Shown here piece by piece: positions 44,701 to 54,756 of a DNA stretch of 64,000 bases. The DNA lies in NCBI RefSeq assembly GCF_900102545.1, contig NZ_FNBN01000002.1, forward strand, positions 1,338,264-1,402,263, in the 5' to 3' direction. The notes below the pieces were generated by a model, which worked only from the letters and a program-made list of their open reading frames with translations, made no database searches and was not told the DNA's origin. This DNA is from Chitinophaga filiformis. Its GTDB lineage: Bacteria; Bacteroidota; Bacteroidia; Chitinophagales; Chitinophagaceae. How positions within the stretch are numbered: position 1 is the stretch's first letter; the number at the start of each line of letters is the position of its first letter. The translations under genes were made by a program, and so were the position numbers.

Positions 44701-47700
44701 GCATCTGCCTTCTCCGGCTTTTCATCCAGACCTTCAAGGGCAGTTTCAGGATACCAGCAACAACAGGACAGCCATTGCCAGCTATAACGCCAGGCACCTG
44801 TAAGTTTCACCTGGGTCACTGTCTGACCATGATCCTGGAGGAAGCGGATTGTACGCTCTATCGCTGCATCCCTGGCTTCCGTAGTGGTATATTCAAACGG
44901 ATGTACCGCCAGTACATTTTTGTCGTCGCCAATGATCTTAAAACTATAAGTACAGGATTCGAGGCATGTCTTTATATAATATTGCCGCTGCTTACCAAAC
45001 TTCACCGTATTATAAAAAGCAGTGCGCACCTCGTCATAACTATTGTAGAATTGAGGTTCCTGTAACAACAGCCCTTCGCTATCGCTGATCTTGAAATAGT
45101 AACGATACAGGGTAGCAACAGACCATCCGGCGCTTTCCTGTAAAACAGTTACCTGCTTACGCAGCATTAGCAGTACAGCATCTCTCTCTTCTGCGGAAGC
45201 ATACCATTTACCCTGCTTTGCAAATGGTGTTCCCTCTTTCGTAAAGGCGAGATAACCATATCCGCTTGCAGGCTGCTGATCTGCCTGTATGTCTTCTGCT
45301 GTTGCCGTCAATATCCAACTCAGGAAGGCGGTTACTGCAGCTTCACGGCTTTCCCATACAGAAATGCTCTGTAACAACGGTGTACTGCTGGCTTCATCCT
45401 CCCAAAGGAATCCGTACGCGCTTACCGATTCGCCCTTCTCCACCCAGAGCGCATCCTGCCCTGCCCTTAACAGTATTCTCTCCAGCAGCTTTGTTGCTGC
45501 AGTATGATCGTTTGTTTCATGGCTTTCTGCGAGTAATTGTCCGGCATCATCGTTCACCTGTACAACATAGCGGCAATTATCCAGCGTATAAATAGATACA
45601 CGCTGTGGATCAGCAGCATGACGAATCACATTCCGCGTTGCCTGTGCCACACCTGCTCCATCAGGAATCGGGCGAACTGTAGTCAGCAGGATTTCAGACT
45701 CCCCTGGCTTACATTCCAGGTCCTTGAAATGATAAATAGCAGCAGGTACAGTGGTCACTACACCGCTTATTGTCAGCCAGAGATTATTGAACAGGCTCAC
45801 ATATTTGTCACGCGCCAGCCGCGCTGCATCTCCTGTCGGGAAATCAGACAGATGTACAGACATAACGGTATATCCCTGTGTACCTTCCTCTTCACCAGTC
45901 TCCTTACGGATCACCTGCAGGTCAAAGCGGCCACCACCTCTGTGTACTACAAGGTAGTTATCTACATGAGCTGCCAGCTCTACGAACTGAACGAAAGCCA
46001 CCGGCAGTTGCGCTTTATCCTTAAAAGGGATCATACCCTGCCATACCGCTTGTCCTTCATGGGTCATCTGCCAGTTGTACAATTCAGATGCTTCACGCTG
46101 ATATACCAGGTAATGCTTGCGGAAGTATTCCTGCAACTCCTTCATTTTCTGTTGTGCTGCTTCCTCCGTACCATATGCCTGCGGATGATAAGCGATCTGT
46201 ACATTGTTCTGTACAATGATGATCCTGAAATTACCGGCAGCTACATCTGGTTCTACTTCCCAGGCACTAGCGTCCTGCAGTATTTCCAGGATATCATATC
46301 CCTTTGACAGGGCTATCTCCTGCGTTTCAAAACCATGTTTGCTTTTCAGCAGTGTCTTTCCGTAATCGTCAGGCAACAGGAAATAATATCCTTCCTGCGT
46401 CTGCGGATACAGTTTATATTGTCCGTTGCCTTTGAAGAACTCTACAAACCAATCCATCACCACATCCCTTTCTTCTTCGGTCGTATATTCAAAAGAATAC
46501 TTTGCAGCGATCCATTCATCCGCAGTCAGCGGAGATTGTATATAGAATCCAAACACGCCTTCTCCCGGGCATCCGTAAGGCCTGTAATTAGCCTTCTCTT
46601 TACCAAGTGCCAGGAATTGCCTGAAGACGCTTTCAATATTTTCTTTGCTATGCAGGCTATCGCTAACAAACAATGGTGTATTCTGACCAGGCAGCGAGCA
46701 AACGAAACCTGTCTGCTTTTCAGCCTTAACAAGATCAAAGTTATTCAGTGAGGCAGAAGGCGCCTGTCGTATACCCATCAATCCAGCTACTCTCTTTTCC
46801 AGGCCACATACCGGGAAACCCGCAGCAGGATGCTTGTAATCAAATGCCAGTGCACGATTGGCGCTGGTTTCGGGGTAAGCAGACAGGAATGCTGCCTTAT
46901 CTGCAATATTACGTGCAGGGTCATTCTTCTTACCACTCAGATTATACATCATCAGCGCATAATCAGTGAAGTCTTCAGAGAACCTTGCCAGCAGGTGGTT
47001 CAGGAACCTTTCTTTTCTTTCGAAATATTGGCCTGAAGTTTCATACAATGCAGTGAGCATCTCTGTATCCCCTGCATCACTGTACACCAGGTCGAAACTG
47101 TAAATATCATCCCGGCGGTTATTATTACGGCTGTAACTGCCGGATAAGGTAGCGAGGAATACAACGTCCAATGCCGCCTGCTCTGCAGCTATCTTTGTAC
47201 TGAAGAAAACAGCGCTTTCCAGCAATACATTATTCGCAGTATCTGTCAGCTGAAAGTACCAGTTACCATCGTCTTCCCTCTGCTGTATAACACGTACCAC
47301 ATTATTGTTGGTACACTCGCTCATAATACGGCGGATCGTTTCATCCCGCAGATACATAGAGCTGTATACCTTACGTCCTGTAACTGTAGTATCCGGCTCA
47401 AACGCCAGCTGCATACCGTTATAGGAAGTATTTTGCGTATTCTGTGGCAACTGTTTCTTATAGCGTAGCAGCGATGGCAGTTGCGGAATGCCGCTGATAT
47501 CAGCAGGGAAGTAAGTATGTTCTTCACCTTCCATGGCAGAACGCATGGAGAACAGCTTCCGGATGCTGGACAACTGAGAGAAATAGTCGGCCAGCAGCCT
47601 GTCGAAGAACAAGAGGTAAGCCTGCAACTGTAACGCCTGCGCCTTTCTGGCCGCAGTCGCATCACCAGGTACCTCATTCTTACCTACCAGGTACACCTTC

Positions 47701-48986
47701 GGAAACTCGTACTGAACAGAAGTATATTGCGCAAGGTCCAGCTGACGGCCTTTAGGCACAACAGTGTCCAGCGCTTCCCTTTGCTTGGGGAATTTATTGT
47801 AGTCGGAAATACCTTTCTTATATCGTTGGTTGACAACTTCCGTATTCGCATTAAACGGCAGTTTATTGCGGAAGAAGATCACATTGGAAGTTTCAGGAGA
47901 TAATACAGGACGATGGTCCTTCTTCAGGTGCAGGCACCATTCCTCCCCTTCCTGTTTAATAGAATTACCAGCTGCATCCGTCATCGTGTATCCGTCTTCA
48001 TCGGAGCTGCTCATCAACAGGCGGGTTACACCTGCCACGCCGGGCACATTCATGATAATGCGGTAGAGATCTGAAGCACGCAGCTCCGTCATCATCTCCA
48101 GGCTTTCTAATTCCTGCACGTCGATGAAACCATTCTGTTGCAAAGGTTCATCTTTCATAAAATCATAAGGACGTCCTTCGAAGATCTCTTCCATGCTTCT
48201 GCCCTTATCCAGCAACTGTTGCAGGTTGTAGAAGACAGGGGCGGGCGACAGGAAGTCCTGGATACTACTGTAAATATTCAACAGCACATCATCGGGATCA
48301 TAATTCGCCGCCAGTTCAATATGCAGGCAAAGGCTGATAGGCTCTTTCTCCAACACGATGATATCAGGGAAGTCTTCGCAGAGATTACGATGTGCATGCA
48401 GGCGTGTATCAATCTCTGACAATACCGTCTCCATAGGGAATACGTCATTGCCGCAGGCATCCTTTTCATAAGCAGCAGCATACACATCATCGGGTTCAAT
48501 GTATACACGGTACAGCCCTCTCAGGGGTATGGATGAAAGCCCCTCCGACATGCGCGTGTTGTCAAGGTTGCCACTGTCACAGTCATAGGTCAGGGAATAA
48601 GCCTCTTCTGTTTCATTCTCGTTGATGGGCGACAGCCAGGCATTGCGCACACCTTTGATATCGATGAGCATGCGGCGGATGTCTGCAATGGTCAGGGGAT
48701 TATTCCCAAGGATCTGTGCAGCAGTATAAAAGTTATCCTCCCCGGCACCTGCAGGAGCAGCAACAAGATCTTTAAAAGAAAGTTTGGTACGATAGTCCAG
48801 GTCCGTCAACACGTAACACAGGGCCTCCAGCATCGTGATGCCGGGATCGTGCAGGTTGTGGTCTGTCCATATCTTGCCTGAAAGCTCCGCAACATGCTGA
48901 ATGCCCAGTTTGCGCAGCGTGGCAAAGTCCAGGTATTCCGGGAACCCGCTGTCTTTATCTGTAGTTATATATTTGAGATCAGGCAT
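41790..48986 (-). CDS. Giant repeat-expanded eCIS baseplate protein (Afp12-like)
   Basis: A 2398-residue protein. The N-terminus has HDPGITMLEALCYVLTDLDY (46-65), a hallmark of the second baseplate wedge protein in eCIS loci. The C-terminus has LHLLEHILMRPR (2116-2127) and a last domain with DPYSFWSTVVLPAWPQRF and APSHIRLNIVW, both recurrent in Bacteroidota eCIS. Between residues about 565 and 2115 lie many copies of a short beta-beta-alpha unit (see the repeat entry). Canonical Afp12 is several times smaller. AlgoCIS has baseplate extensions that form a cage, and this insert is a candidate equivalent. Confidence 0.85.
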   Translation of the reverse strand: MPDLKYITTDKDSGFPEYLDFATLRKLGIQHVAELSGKIWTDHNLHDPGITMLEALCYVLTDLDYRTKLSFKDLVAAPAGAGEDNFYTAAQILGNNPLTIADIRRMLIDIKGVRNAWLSPINENETEEAYSLTYDCDSGNLDNTRMSEGLSSIPLRGLYRVYIEPDDVYAAAYEKDACGNDVFPMETVLSEIDTRLHAHRNLCEDFPDIIVLEKEPISLCLHIELAANYDPDDVLLNIYSSIQDFLSPAPVFYNLQQLLDKGRSMEEIFEGRPYDFMKDEPLQQNGFIDVQELESLEMMTELRASDLYRIIMNVPGVAGVTRLLMSSSDEDGYTMTDAAGNSIKQEGEEWCLHLKKDHRPVLSPETSNVIFFRNKLPFNANTEVVNQRYKKGISDYNKFPKQREALDTVVPKGRQLDLAQYTSVQYEFPKVYLVGKNEVPGDATAARKAQALQLQAYLLFFDRLLADYFSQLSSIRKLFSMRSAMEGEEHTYFPADISGIPQLPSLLRYKKQLPQNTQNTSYNGMQLAFEPDTTVTGRKVYSSMYLRDETIRRIMSECTNNNVVRVIQQREDDGNWYFQLTDTANNVLLESAVFFSTKIAAEQAALDVVFLATLSGSYSRNNNRRDDIYSFDLVYSDAGDTEMLTALYETSGQYFERKERFLNHLLARFSEDFTDYALMMYNLSGKKNDPARNIADKAAFLSAYPETSANRALAFDYKHPAAGFPVCGLEKRVAGLMGIRQAPSASLNNFDLVKAEKQTGFVCSLPGQNTPLFVSDSLHSKENIESVFRQFLALGKEKANYRPYGCPGEGVFGFYIQSPLTADEWIAAKYSFEYTTEEERDVVMDWFVEFFKGNGQYKLYPQTQEGYYFLLPDDYGKTLLKSKHGFETQEIALSKGYDILEILQDASAWEVEPDVAAGNFRIIIVQNNVQIAYHPQAYGTEEAAQQKMKELQEYFRKHYLVYQREASELYNWQMTHEGQAVWQGMIPFKDKAQLPVAFVQFVELAAHVDNYLVVHRGGGRFDLQVIRKETGEEEGTQGYTVMSVHLSDFPTGDAARLARDKYVSLFNNLWLTISGVVTTVPAAIYHFKDLECKPGESEILLTTVRPIPDGAGVAQATRNVIRHAADPQRVSIYTLDNCRYVVQVNDDAGQLLAESHETNDHTAATKLLERILLRAGQDALWVEKGESVSAYGFLWEDEASSTPLLQSISVWESREAAVTAFLSWILTATAEDIQADQQPASGYGYLAFTKEGTPFAKQGKWYASAEERDAVLLMLRKQVTVLQESAGWSVATLYRYYFKISDSEGLLLQEPQFYNSYDEVRTAFYNTVKFGKQRQYYIKTCLESCTYSFKIIGDDKNVLAVHPFEYTTTEARDAAIERTIRFLQDHGQTVTQVKLTGAWRYSWQWLSCCCWYPETALEGLDEKPEKADAEEALKYILDKLAPTVGNYKVVKEEGGYRVYLMEGENRIAVHPHLYDSEREGEEAIKRLAEWAGFKLDLLKPNVYAKERDVRTDLYQSGDKNAVIGYRLWDRDYRIARYLPQFESAAEREQAVIALLQRYHRKLPGYTVLEKGASVVTGGNGRYYFQLRRNDFLLWQSVTAYATPDAAAAAFQVECWNLLLRSQAVENYSAWTATTEDLYLNDDKGQPLAVAKITPGSYDAYMAAIQARRQFARRHGIYRNEDGTFAFHIYNTKTNTYEWESIHTYPDPDAAMADLLEFLQLLLFRGNYCLDDETVGCYYSINLGKVLLDIQHVTKKCVGENDEVSEQDAWDRLQTFLDNLDPDNKNFFPYTDYAAGCRYAFRMVDDNVYRVAQHAGWYQGMERREEARLDLQADIYCKRRLYGWFVNPDTKNGNTDPRILGWYFDQPGKINFSQLWMSYNEIPSFTQLWKSASEGGEGDEQTSPVKLYYYQLFGKNDQVMWQTVTRYSSPALAEKAEQYFYVYLLEMARSEASYYYEQMPGCDNAYTLYLKDMDGKIIATAPEVICGEDIENDRATRIFNAMMFPIVESGKGYAFEINNIEQLLVGGKISYDYTTIWESIHVYDTPEEAKSALGDANGLLVDLRNYQRGDEDACGPFGITLVNPEGIQAEHPLSYTSISARNAAMEYVQTVISAEGLHLLEHILMRPRGQQQSYEALQLQLNWYYQRELPIVLRIISESVFANAAAYIEALKKAAKEDKVFVDKQVSTMTISWYRNDEKIAAASLEATEEVIKLLSDLTFVRNEMKSLLENVVAENVSTVVIPIVCKTEDAILPVCNDVCLCCDDEEEIDEENAAFCDRTFLADPYSFWSTVVLPAWPQRFRLARFRQFFEDTLRREAPSHIRLNIVWISPQQMLQFEKAWKKWLGALSREESCDYDDSLQALNQILRELKNVYPAAYLYDDEGGDDKPLIILDEAMLG
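42642..47294 (-). repeat. Array of degenerate ~50-110-residue beta-beta-alpha repeats inside the baseplate gene
   Basis: Protein-level repeats of the pattern Y.F.L.D..G..L..S..Y.T...A..A......, for example WYFQLTDTANNVLLES, YYFQLRRNDFLLWQSVTAY, YSFKIIGDDKNVLAVHPFEY and FRIIIVQNNVQIAYHPQAY. I count well over ten. They resemble YegP/DUF1508-type units but are highly diverged. Edges are approximate. Confidence 0.7.
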
Positions 48987-49031
48987 TTTGAGATTGTGCT
49001 TGGTATAATGTATCGGTGATCAGGAACCTGT

Positions 49032-50720
49032 TTATTTACCCTCCAGGGCATCCAGGCGTTTCTGCAATGCAGCAATCGTTTCCTGCTGTTCCTGTATAGC
49101 CTTGGTCAATACCGCCACCATATTGGCATATGCCAGCGTCTGTGTGCCATCGCCATCTGTATTCACCAGCTCAGGAAAGAACTCTTCCACCTGGTGCGGC
49201 AGGAATCCGATCTGCGCTTCTGTCGGAGGACAATTCGCCTTCTGGTTGAAAGTGAAAGTAACAGGGTTCAGTTTCTTCACCTTGTCGATCACGTTGCCCA
49301 GCTTCACAGGATTGCTCACCTTACGTACATCTGTATCGAGATAGAGACCGAAAGCGCGTGCCTTGCCTTTTACATTCAGGTCAAAGCCTGTAGGTATCAG
49401 TCCGCCGATGATGGTCTTACCTTCTGCGGAAATCGTCACAAGATCATCGCCCTGGTTTATTTCCAGCTCATTGCCGTTACCATACTCGCCGCCTTTCTTA
49501 AACACAAAGCCTTTTGAAGCATCTGTGAGGAATGCACCCCAGTCATTGTCTGCTCCCAGCAGCATGTAGTTGCGCTTTTCATTATTAGGGCGGTTGTTGA
49601 TGATACTGAAACCAGGGTTGGTATTATCAAGGCACATCAGGAAAGCACCTGCACTGTTAGCTTTGGTGATCTCCACATTCGTTACAGGTGTTTCTGTACC
49701 GATACCTACACGGCCATCCTGTTTGATGGATACCAGTGTTTCTGATGTTGGCTGGCCAATATTCTTCAGATAGTTTTTGGTATCCTCCAATCCCCTGCGG
49801 AAATAGAAACCTTCCGGTGCATTGGTGGTGAAAGTAGAAGCATTACCATCCAGTGCAGTGTTCAGGTAGCTCTGCTGACCATATTCACCTTTGTGTATCC
49901 ATACCGCCTGTGGTATCACAGACTGCACAGGATTCAGTAAGAGACGGGCAGAAGCCTGGTTCTGGATATCAACAGCCGCTTCGGGAGCAGTCGTACCAAT
50001 ACCCACAGCAGCGCCGGCATCTGGCGTAGTGATGAACACCGGCTTTACATTGATCGCTTCCTTAGGTGCGTTCTCTTCTCCTTCCAAAGGCACCGGTGGT
50101 GGTGTAGTAGTCGTGAAGAGGAAACCTTCAGTATTAGTGGTGAAGACTGCTTTATCATCGGCCAGTTTTTCTGACAATGATTGTGTGCTGTCACCACCTG
50201 TCTGCTGGATTACGAATTCAGGCGACTGTGCATTATCAGGACTAAAGAGGAAGTCCCCTTTCAGTTCATCCACATGAATATGCACACGTGCTTTAGGATC
50301 TTCTGTTCCCATACCTATCTTACCAAACACTTTGGCATACATGATAATGGGTACTTTATCTTCATTGCGGATGATCTCCCAATCTTCATCGGAAGCATCG
50401 ATATCCAGCATTTTCCAGTTGGTACAATCTATTTCCGGATTATCTGTGGAACAGTGGCCCTTGCTCTTATCAGCTTTTCCCGTGTTATCCGATCCATCAC
50501 AACCACAAGGCTTATCGCCTGCGGGTGTACAGGTATACAATGCGTTGTTATAGATCACTACATCGCCTTCGTAATAGCAGATCCCAGCCGCCCACTTGCC
50601 GAAAAAAGCATCATCCCTTCTTACCAGCGTAGAGTCTATCAGGTTAAAGAAATCCTGCGAGGTAGGTATAGCGCCGGTCTTAAATTGTGCTTTCAGCGCT
50701 GCTCTGGTTGTTATAGACAT
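49032..50720 (-). CDS. Fibre-like protein with S74-type C-terminal chaperone domain
   Basis: A 562-residue protein. The N-terminus (MSITTRAALKAQFKTGAIPT) is a short helical anchor, followed by a carbohydrate-binding-like segment (YEGDVVIYNNALYTC) and several copies of a beta-structured VGIGT-type repeat (KIGMGTEDPKARVHI, GIGTTAPEAAVDI, RVGIGTETPVTNVEI). The C-terminus matches the intramolecular chaperone of endosialidase (S74): DVRKVSNPVKLGN, AQIGFLPHQVEEFFPELV, AYANMVAVLTKAIQEQQ, ending in a coiled coil. Such domains trimerise tail fibres. It is the likely receptor-binding fibre (Afp13 role), between two baseplate genes. Confidence 0.87.
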   Translation of the reverse strand: MSITTRAALKAQFKTGAIPTSQDFFNLIDSTLVRRDDAFFGKWAAGICYYEGDVVIYNNALYTCTPAGDKPCGCDGSDNTGKADKSKGHCSTDNPEIDCTNWKMLDIDASDEDWEIIRNEDKVPIIMYAKVFGKIGMGTEDPKARVHIHVDELKGDFLFSPDNAQSPEFVIQQTGGDSTQSLSEKLADDKAVFTTNTEGFLFTTTTPPPVPLEGEENAPKEAINVKPVFITTPDAGAAVGIGTTAPEAAVDIQNQASARLLLNPVQSVIPQAVWIHKGEYGQQSYLNTALDGNASTFTTNAPEGFYFRRGLEDTKNYLKNIGQPTSETLVSIKQDGRVGIGTETPVTNVEITKANSAGAFLMCLDNTNPGFSIINNRPNNEKRNYMLLGADNDWGAFLTDASKGFVFKKGGEYGNGNELEINQGDDLVTISAEGKTIIGGLIPTGFDLNVKGKARAFGLYLDTDVRKVSNPVKLGNVIDKVKKLNPVTFTFNQKANCPPTEAQIGFLPHQVEEFFPELVNTDGDGTQTLAYANMVAVLTKAIQEQQETIAALQKRLDALEGK

Positions 50721-50751
50721 GGGAGTAATCTTTTAATTTTTTATGAATGAT

Positions 50752-53700
50752 TTATTTGATCCTGAATACGGGTTGCTGACTGGCACCGCTGCAGGTATCG
50801 TTAGTAATGATTGTATAAGTTTGTTCGCCACCTATCAGTACAGACCATGGCGTATCGGCTGTAACAGCCTTTACCGGTGGACCATCTATGCCGCCGCTTC
50901 TCACGAACATCGTGAAGTCGGTAACATAGTCTACGTACTCACGATTTTCGATGAACTGTAATACAGACGACATCATCAGTGTACCACCGAATACGATGTT
51001 CTGTGCGCCACTGTTGATCCACGGCGACAGATAAGCCAATACCTCGCTGTTCAGTTTCTTCTGATAGAAATTCGCATCTCTTCCGGCTCTCAGGCGGATG
51101 TTACCCTTGAAGCTGATAGGCTGGTATACAGGATTGATGACCTGCACCTTTGCAAATACCGATGTACGTGTACGCAGGTATTCGCTAACCCTTTCCAGGA
51201 TGATACGGCTTACCTTAGGACTGAACCGCTCATCTGCAGGATAGTTATCTATCTGCGGGATCACGGCCAGTGTTACCCAACCGGGCGACTGCAACTGTGT
51301 GATATTACCCTGTGCATCGCGGCACATCTTACTGTGCGGAATACATTTGATCTTGGAGATCTCAGGGAATGCATCCAGGATAATGCGCTCATAGTCGAAC
51401 ACATTGATGGCCCTTCCTTTGTGGCGTAAACGTTCACTGACGCGGGTATAGAACTCGTCAGCCGCTTCTTCTTTTCTGCCTCCAAAAGAGGGATAAGGCT
51501 GACTGATCTTCGAGATCATTGCATCAGGCACTACCAAACCACTGATGGCTGATGCCGCTAATGCTGTATTCACTCTGGCAGGATCATTCTCCTGGCTGCG
51601 GAATACCGCCACCGCAGCCTGTGCCATCACAGCAATGCCTTCGCATACTGCTGCAGAATACTGATGTGTGGTGATGCGCAACCAGTGCAAACCAGATGGC
51701 AATACCGTATGAGTCGTATCTGCATCCCATGGCAATGCAATGGTAACGATACCTGACACCAGCATCTCTTTCGTTGTATCACTGATGATCTGCGTATTCT
51801 TCTCCAGAGGCAACCATTCGTTACCTGACATATAATGCCATTGTATGTCTGCCCTGCGGATATCAGGATTCGCAGTGAACTCTGCCAGCTGGAATAACAA
51901 TGCTACGTTGGTGCCCGGCACAGCCTGTTCCAGTCCTATATAAAGCGTACCTTCATCATCATACACAGGCATGAAGCTCGCGGTAGCGCCGGAAGACAAA
52001 GTTTTATAATTGCCTTCTTCATAAGGATACTGATGCAGCAGGGTAACATCAGCACCAGTAGCTGTTGCATCATACTCCAGGGAAAAGCCTTTAATAGTAG
52101 GCGTATATGGCGGCAGCGGGAGTGCTATTAAGGAACCAACATTATTACCTACAAAGGTGTTCATATCATTGGCAAGACTTTCAGTACCACCAGCGCTGGT
52201 ATTTGCAGTACCAGCAGCACCTCTCAGGTTACTAAAATCCGTATCTGAAGAATCTTTTGTAATGAGGTTTGCCTTGCCCAGCGTGAGGCCCGTCTGTACA
52301 TGCGTACCAACAGCCGAAGTTAAAAGAGTGCCCGCCTTCGCCTTTATATCATCCAGTCGCAGGTTACCTACTTTCAGCAACTGTGAGCCCAGGATACCCG
52401 GATACTCATCGTGCTTGAAATTATTCACCAGTTTCAGGCGCAGGAATCCATACAGCGCAGCATTGCTATAAGGTAGCAAGGGAGCAGACTGTGTCAGCAG
52501 TGGTATCTTTTCCGTCTCCGGAATATCAATATCTCTCTTCCGCTGAAGATGATGACCACCATCCTCGTCGAACAGCAGTGTTCCAGCGCCTCCGCCAATA
52601 CCTTCCCAGATGCCGTTATTCAAACGTTCCAGGTCTGCCTTAAAATAAGCATTGTTGATCCCCGGCAGGTTATAAGCGGCATAATGTTTTTCAAAGTCAT
52701 CAGGATATCCCTCCCACTCCATATGCACTTTCAGATCCGTTAACCGTTTTCTGAACACTTCATCACTACCAATGTAGAAGTTGCTGCCTACTTTAGGAAT
52801 ACTGGTAAAAGGAAGGAACTTCCCATTAGGATCCAATGGCCCTTCATCATTACCGATCAGCAGGTTCTTTACATTAGTCACATGTACATTGACAGTCGTA
52901 TTCTGAATAACCAGGTTGCTTAATATATCATACCATGGCTCCGCTGTCTCTGCGAGGTAATAATGCAGACTGTGATTGAAGAGAATGCGCAACAGCGGAT
53001 CACTTACAGGATAAGTCGCTTTTACAACATCAGGCGCCGGAGCAATCAATGCAGGCGCATCAGCAGCCAGTACAAAGTTCAGGGTCAGCTTGTTGTTGTC
53101 CACCAGTGACGTAGTGATCGCCGGGGCAGGATACCAGCCTTCTTCAGTCGTACAATCTACCTGCAACAATCTCCTGCGTGCAATATCTTTCGCGTCCTGC
53201 AATTGCTGCGGACCAATACCCGTATAGGTAGCAAAATCACGTTCGGCTATTCCATCTTCCAGCCATATCTCCGTAATACCCGCACTCTTCATTTTGGTGC
53301 GGATAGCAGCCAGACTACCTTTATCGATGGCCTTCTTTTGCATGGCCTTCAATACGTCCTCATTCAGCAGGTAGAAAGGCTTATTCAGCAAGGCTGCCAG
53401 CTGCGCAGCTTTATCACCCAATGATGACAGCTCAATAATAACCGTCACATTACGGGTACCTTCTTTCAACAACAATACCGGCGAAGCGAGCAATAATCCG
53501 GTGGTAGCAAAAGGGAAATGCGTAACCCCTGCCTGCGGATTATTCTTGCTTACATACTCAGCTGCACCTAACAGCGGCCAGCTATTGTAAGCAGGGTTAC
53601 GGAAACCTTCTCCCAATCCATCAGCACTGGCAGCAACAGGCGCCACATACACGTTTGCTTTATCATCTTTGAAAAGCGTACGCAGTTGGTTCACCTTCGC

Positions 53701-54756
53701 TTTATTCAGTACCACATCTTCCTCCGTAAAGAAGCTGACATCTTTACCTGTAGCATCTTTACCGGCCTTTAATGCCGTGTCTTCCTTCAGCAGGTAATCA
53801 GGCAGCTGTTTAGCCAGTTCGGCTACAATGTGCACATGATCTGGCGTAAGCGGTTTCTTTTTCAGTCGCAGTACCTCTTCATAGAAGAAGTTCAGGTGCT
53901 GACGACCGATGGTGTTCATCTGCGTTTTCACCTGTGCGAAGAGCTCCAGGAAAGCATACAGTAAGCCAACATGTGGTTGATGTTTCTGCTGCCCCTTCAG
54001 CACCGCATCAAAATCTTTCACGGCAAAATCCTGTACCTGCAGGATGCCTTTATAGAAGATGACAAACAGCTCATCCAGCTGTGTCAGTACTTTTTCTCTT
54101 TTACGGCGGGGATAGCTGCTCAGTCTTACCAGGTAAGCATCTTTCGCAATCAGCTTATCCATTGTGAGCGCCCAGCCACTGTTCTGCCGCAGGATGGCGA
54201 TATTGTTCACCGCTTCTTCGGGCAGTGGATTTTCCGCGTCTACCATGGTATTCGCAATAGCAATAAGGCGGTATAAAGCCTTACTGAAATCCGACGTTAC
54301 CAATGCGCCCAGCATACCACTGAGTCCTGTAGAGCTATCCAGTTGTGTATGCCAGCTATTCAGCTGCATCACCATATCCAGGATACGGAAGAACATGGAC
54401 CAGAACTGGTCTGCCGGCAATTGCTGCGACAGGTCTGTCCTTGCCTTCTGATATGCTGCATCAAAACCGGCAGTATCAAACTGCTGGATAGCGGCATACT
54501 GGAAAGGCGGATTACTGCGGAAGAAATCCTGCCAGTCCCCGCGGGACGTCAGCGTAGTGTCGGCCCTGCGGAACGGCTGATCGGTATCATCATAGTAAAG
54601 TACATACCTGGCGTAGCGGTACAGGAACCCCAGTAACTGGGCTGTACTACGTTCGTCTATCTGCACTTTATCCGTTGACAGCGCTTCCATTTTGCGCTGC
54701 AACTGGCTTACACCATCGCGTACCAGGTTATTCGATATGTTTTCTGAAGCATTCAT
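50752..54756 (-). CDS. eCIS baseplate J-like wedge protein (Afp11-like)
   Basis: A 1334-residue protein. The first 400 residues are helical; the C-terminal part carries the gp47/baseplate J signature DEFYTRVSERLRHKGRAINV near 1095-1115, followed by FPEISKIKCIPHSKM and a later VQVINPVYQPISFKGN strand region. It forms the baseplate wedge that holds spike and sheath before firing. The start codon shares one base with the gp25 stop (TAATG). It is considerably larger than Afp11, again pointing to an extended baseplate. Confidence 0.87.
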   Translation of the reverse strand: MNASENISNNLVRDGVSQLQRKMEALSTDKVQIDERSTAQLLGFLYRYARYVLYYDDTDQPFRRADTTLTSRGDWQDFFRSNPPFQYAAIQQFDTAGFDAAYQKARTDLSQQLPADQFWSMFFRILDMVMQLNSWHTQLDSSTGLSGMLGALVTSDFSKALYRLIAIANTMVDAENPLPEEAVNNIAILRQNSGWALTMDKLIAKDAYLVRLSSYPRRKREKVLTQLDELFVIFYKGILQVQDFAVKDFDAVLKGQQKHQPHVGLLYAFLELFAQVKTQMNTIGRQHLNFFYEEVLRLKKKPLTPDHVHIVAELAKQLPDYLLKEDTALKAGKDATGKDVSFFTEEDVVLNKAKVNQLRTLFKDDKANVYVAPVAASADGLGEGFRNPAYNSWPLLGAAEYVSKNNPQAGVTHFPFATTGLLLASPVLLLKEGTRNVTVIIELSSLGDKAAQLAALLNKPFYLLNEDVLKAMQKKAIDKGSLAAIRTKMKSAGITEIWLEDGIAERDFATYTGIGPQQLQDAKDIARRRLLQVDCTTEEGWYPAPAITTSLVDNNKLTLNFVLAADAPALIAPAPDVVKATYPVSDPLLRILFNHSLHYYLAETAEPWYDILSNLVIQNTTVNVHVTNVKNLLIGNDEGPLDPNGKFLPFTSIPKVGSNFYIGSDEVFRKRLTDLKVHMEWEGYPDDFEKHYAAYNLPGINNAYFKADLERLNNGIWEGIGGGAGTLLFDEDGGHHLQRKRDIDIPETEKIPLLTQSAPLLPYSNAALYGFLRLKLVNNFKHDEYPGILGSQLLKVGNLRLDDIKAKAGTLLTSAVGTHVQTGLTLGKANLITKDSSDTDFSNLRGAAGTANTSAGGTESLANDMNTFVGNNVGSLIALPLPPYTPTIKGFSLEYDATATGADVTLLHQYPYEEGNYKTLSSGATASFMPVYDDEGTLYIGLEQAVPGTNVALLFQLAEFTANPDIRRADIQWHYMSGNEWLPLEKNTQIISDTTKEMLVSGIVTIALPWDADTTHTVLPSGLHWLRITTHQYSAAVCEGIAVMAQAAVAVFRSQENDPARVNTALAASAISGLVVPDAMISKISQPYPSFGGRKEEAADEFYTRVSERLRHKGRAINVFDYERIILDAFPEISKIKCIPHSKMCRDAQGNITQLQSPGWVTLAVIPQIDNYPADERFSPKVSRIILERVSEYLRTRTSVFAKVQVINPVYQPISFKGNIRLRAGRDANFYQKKLNSEVLAYLSPWINSGAQNIVFGGTLMMSSVLQFIENREYVDYVTDFTMFVRSGGIDGPPVKAVTADTPWSVLIGGEQTYTIITNDTCSGASQQPVFRIK

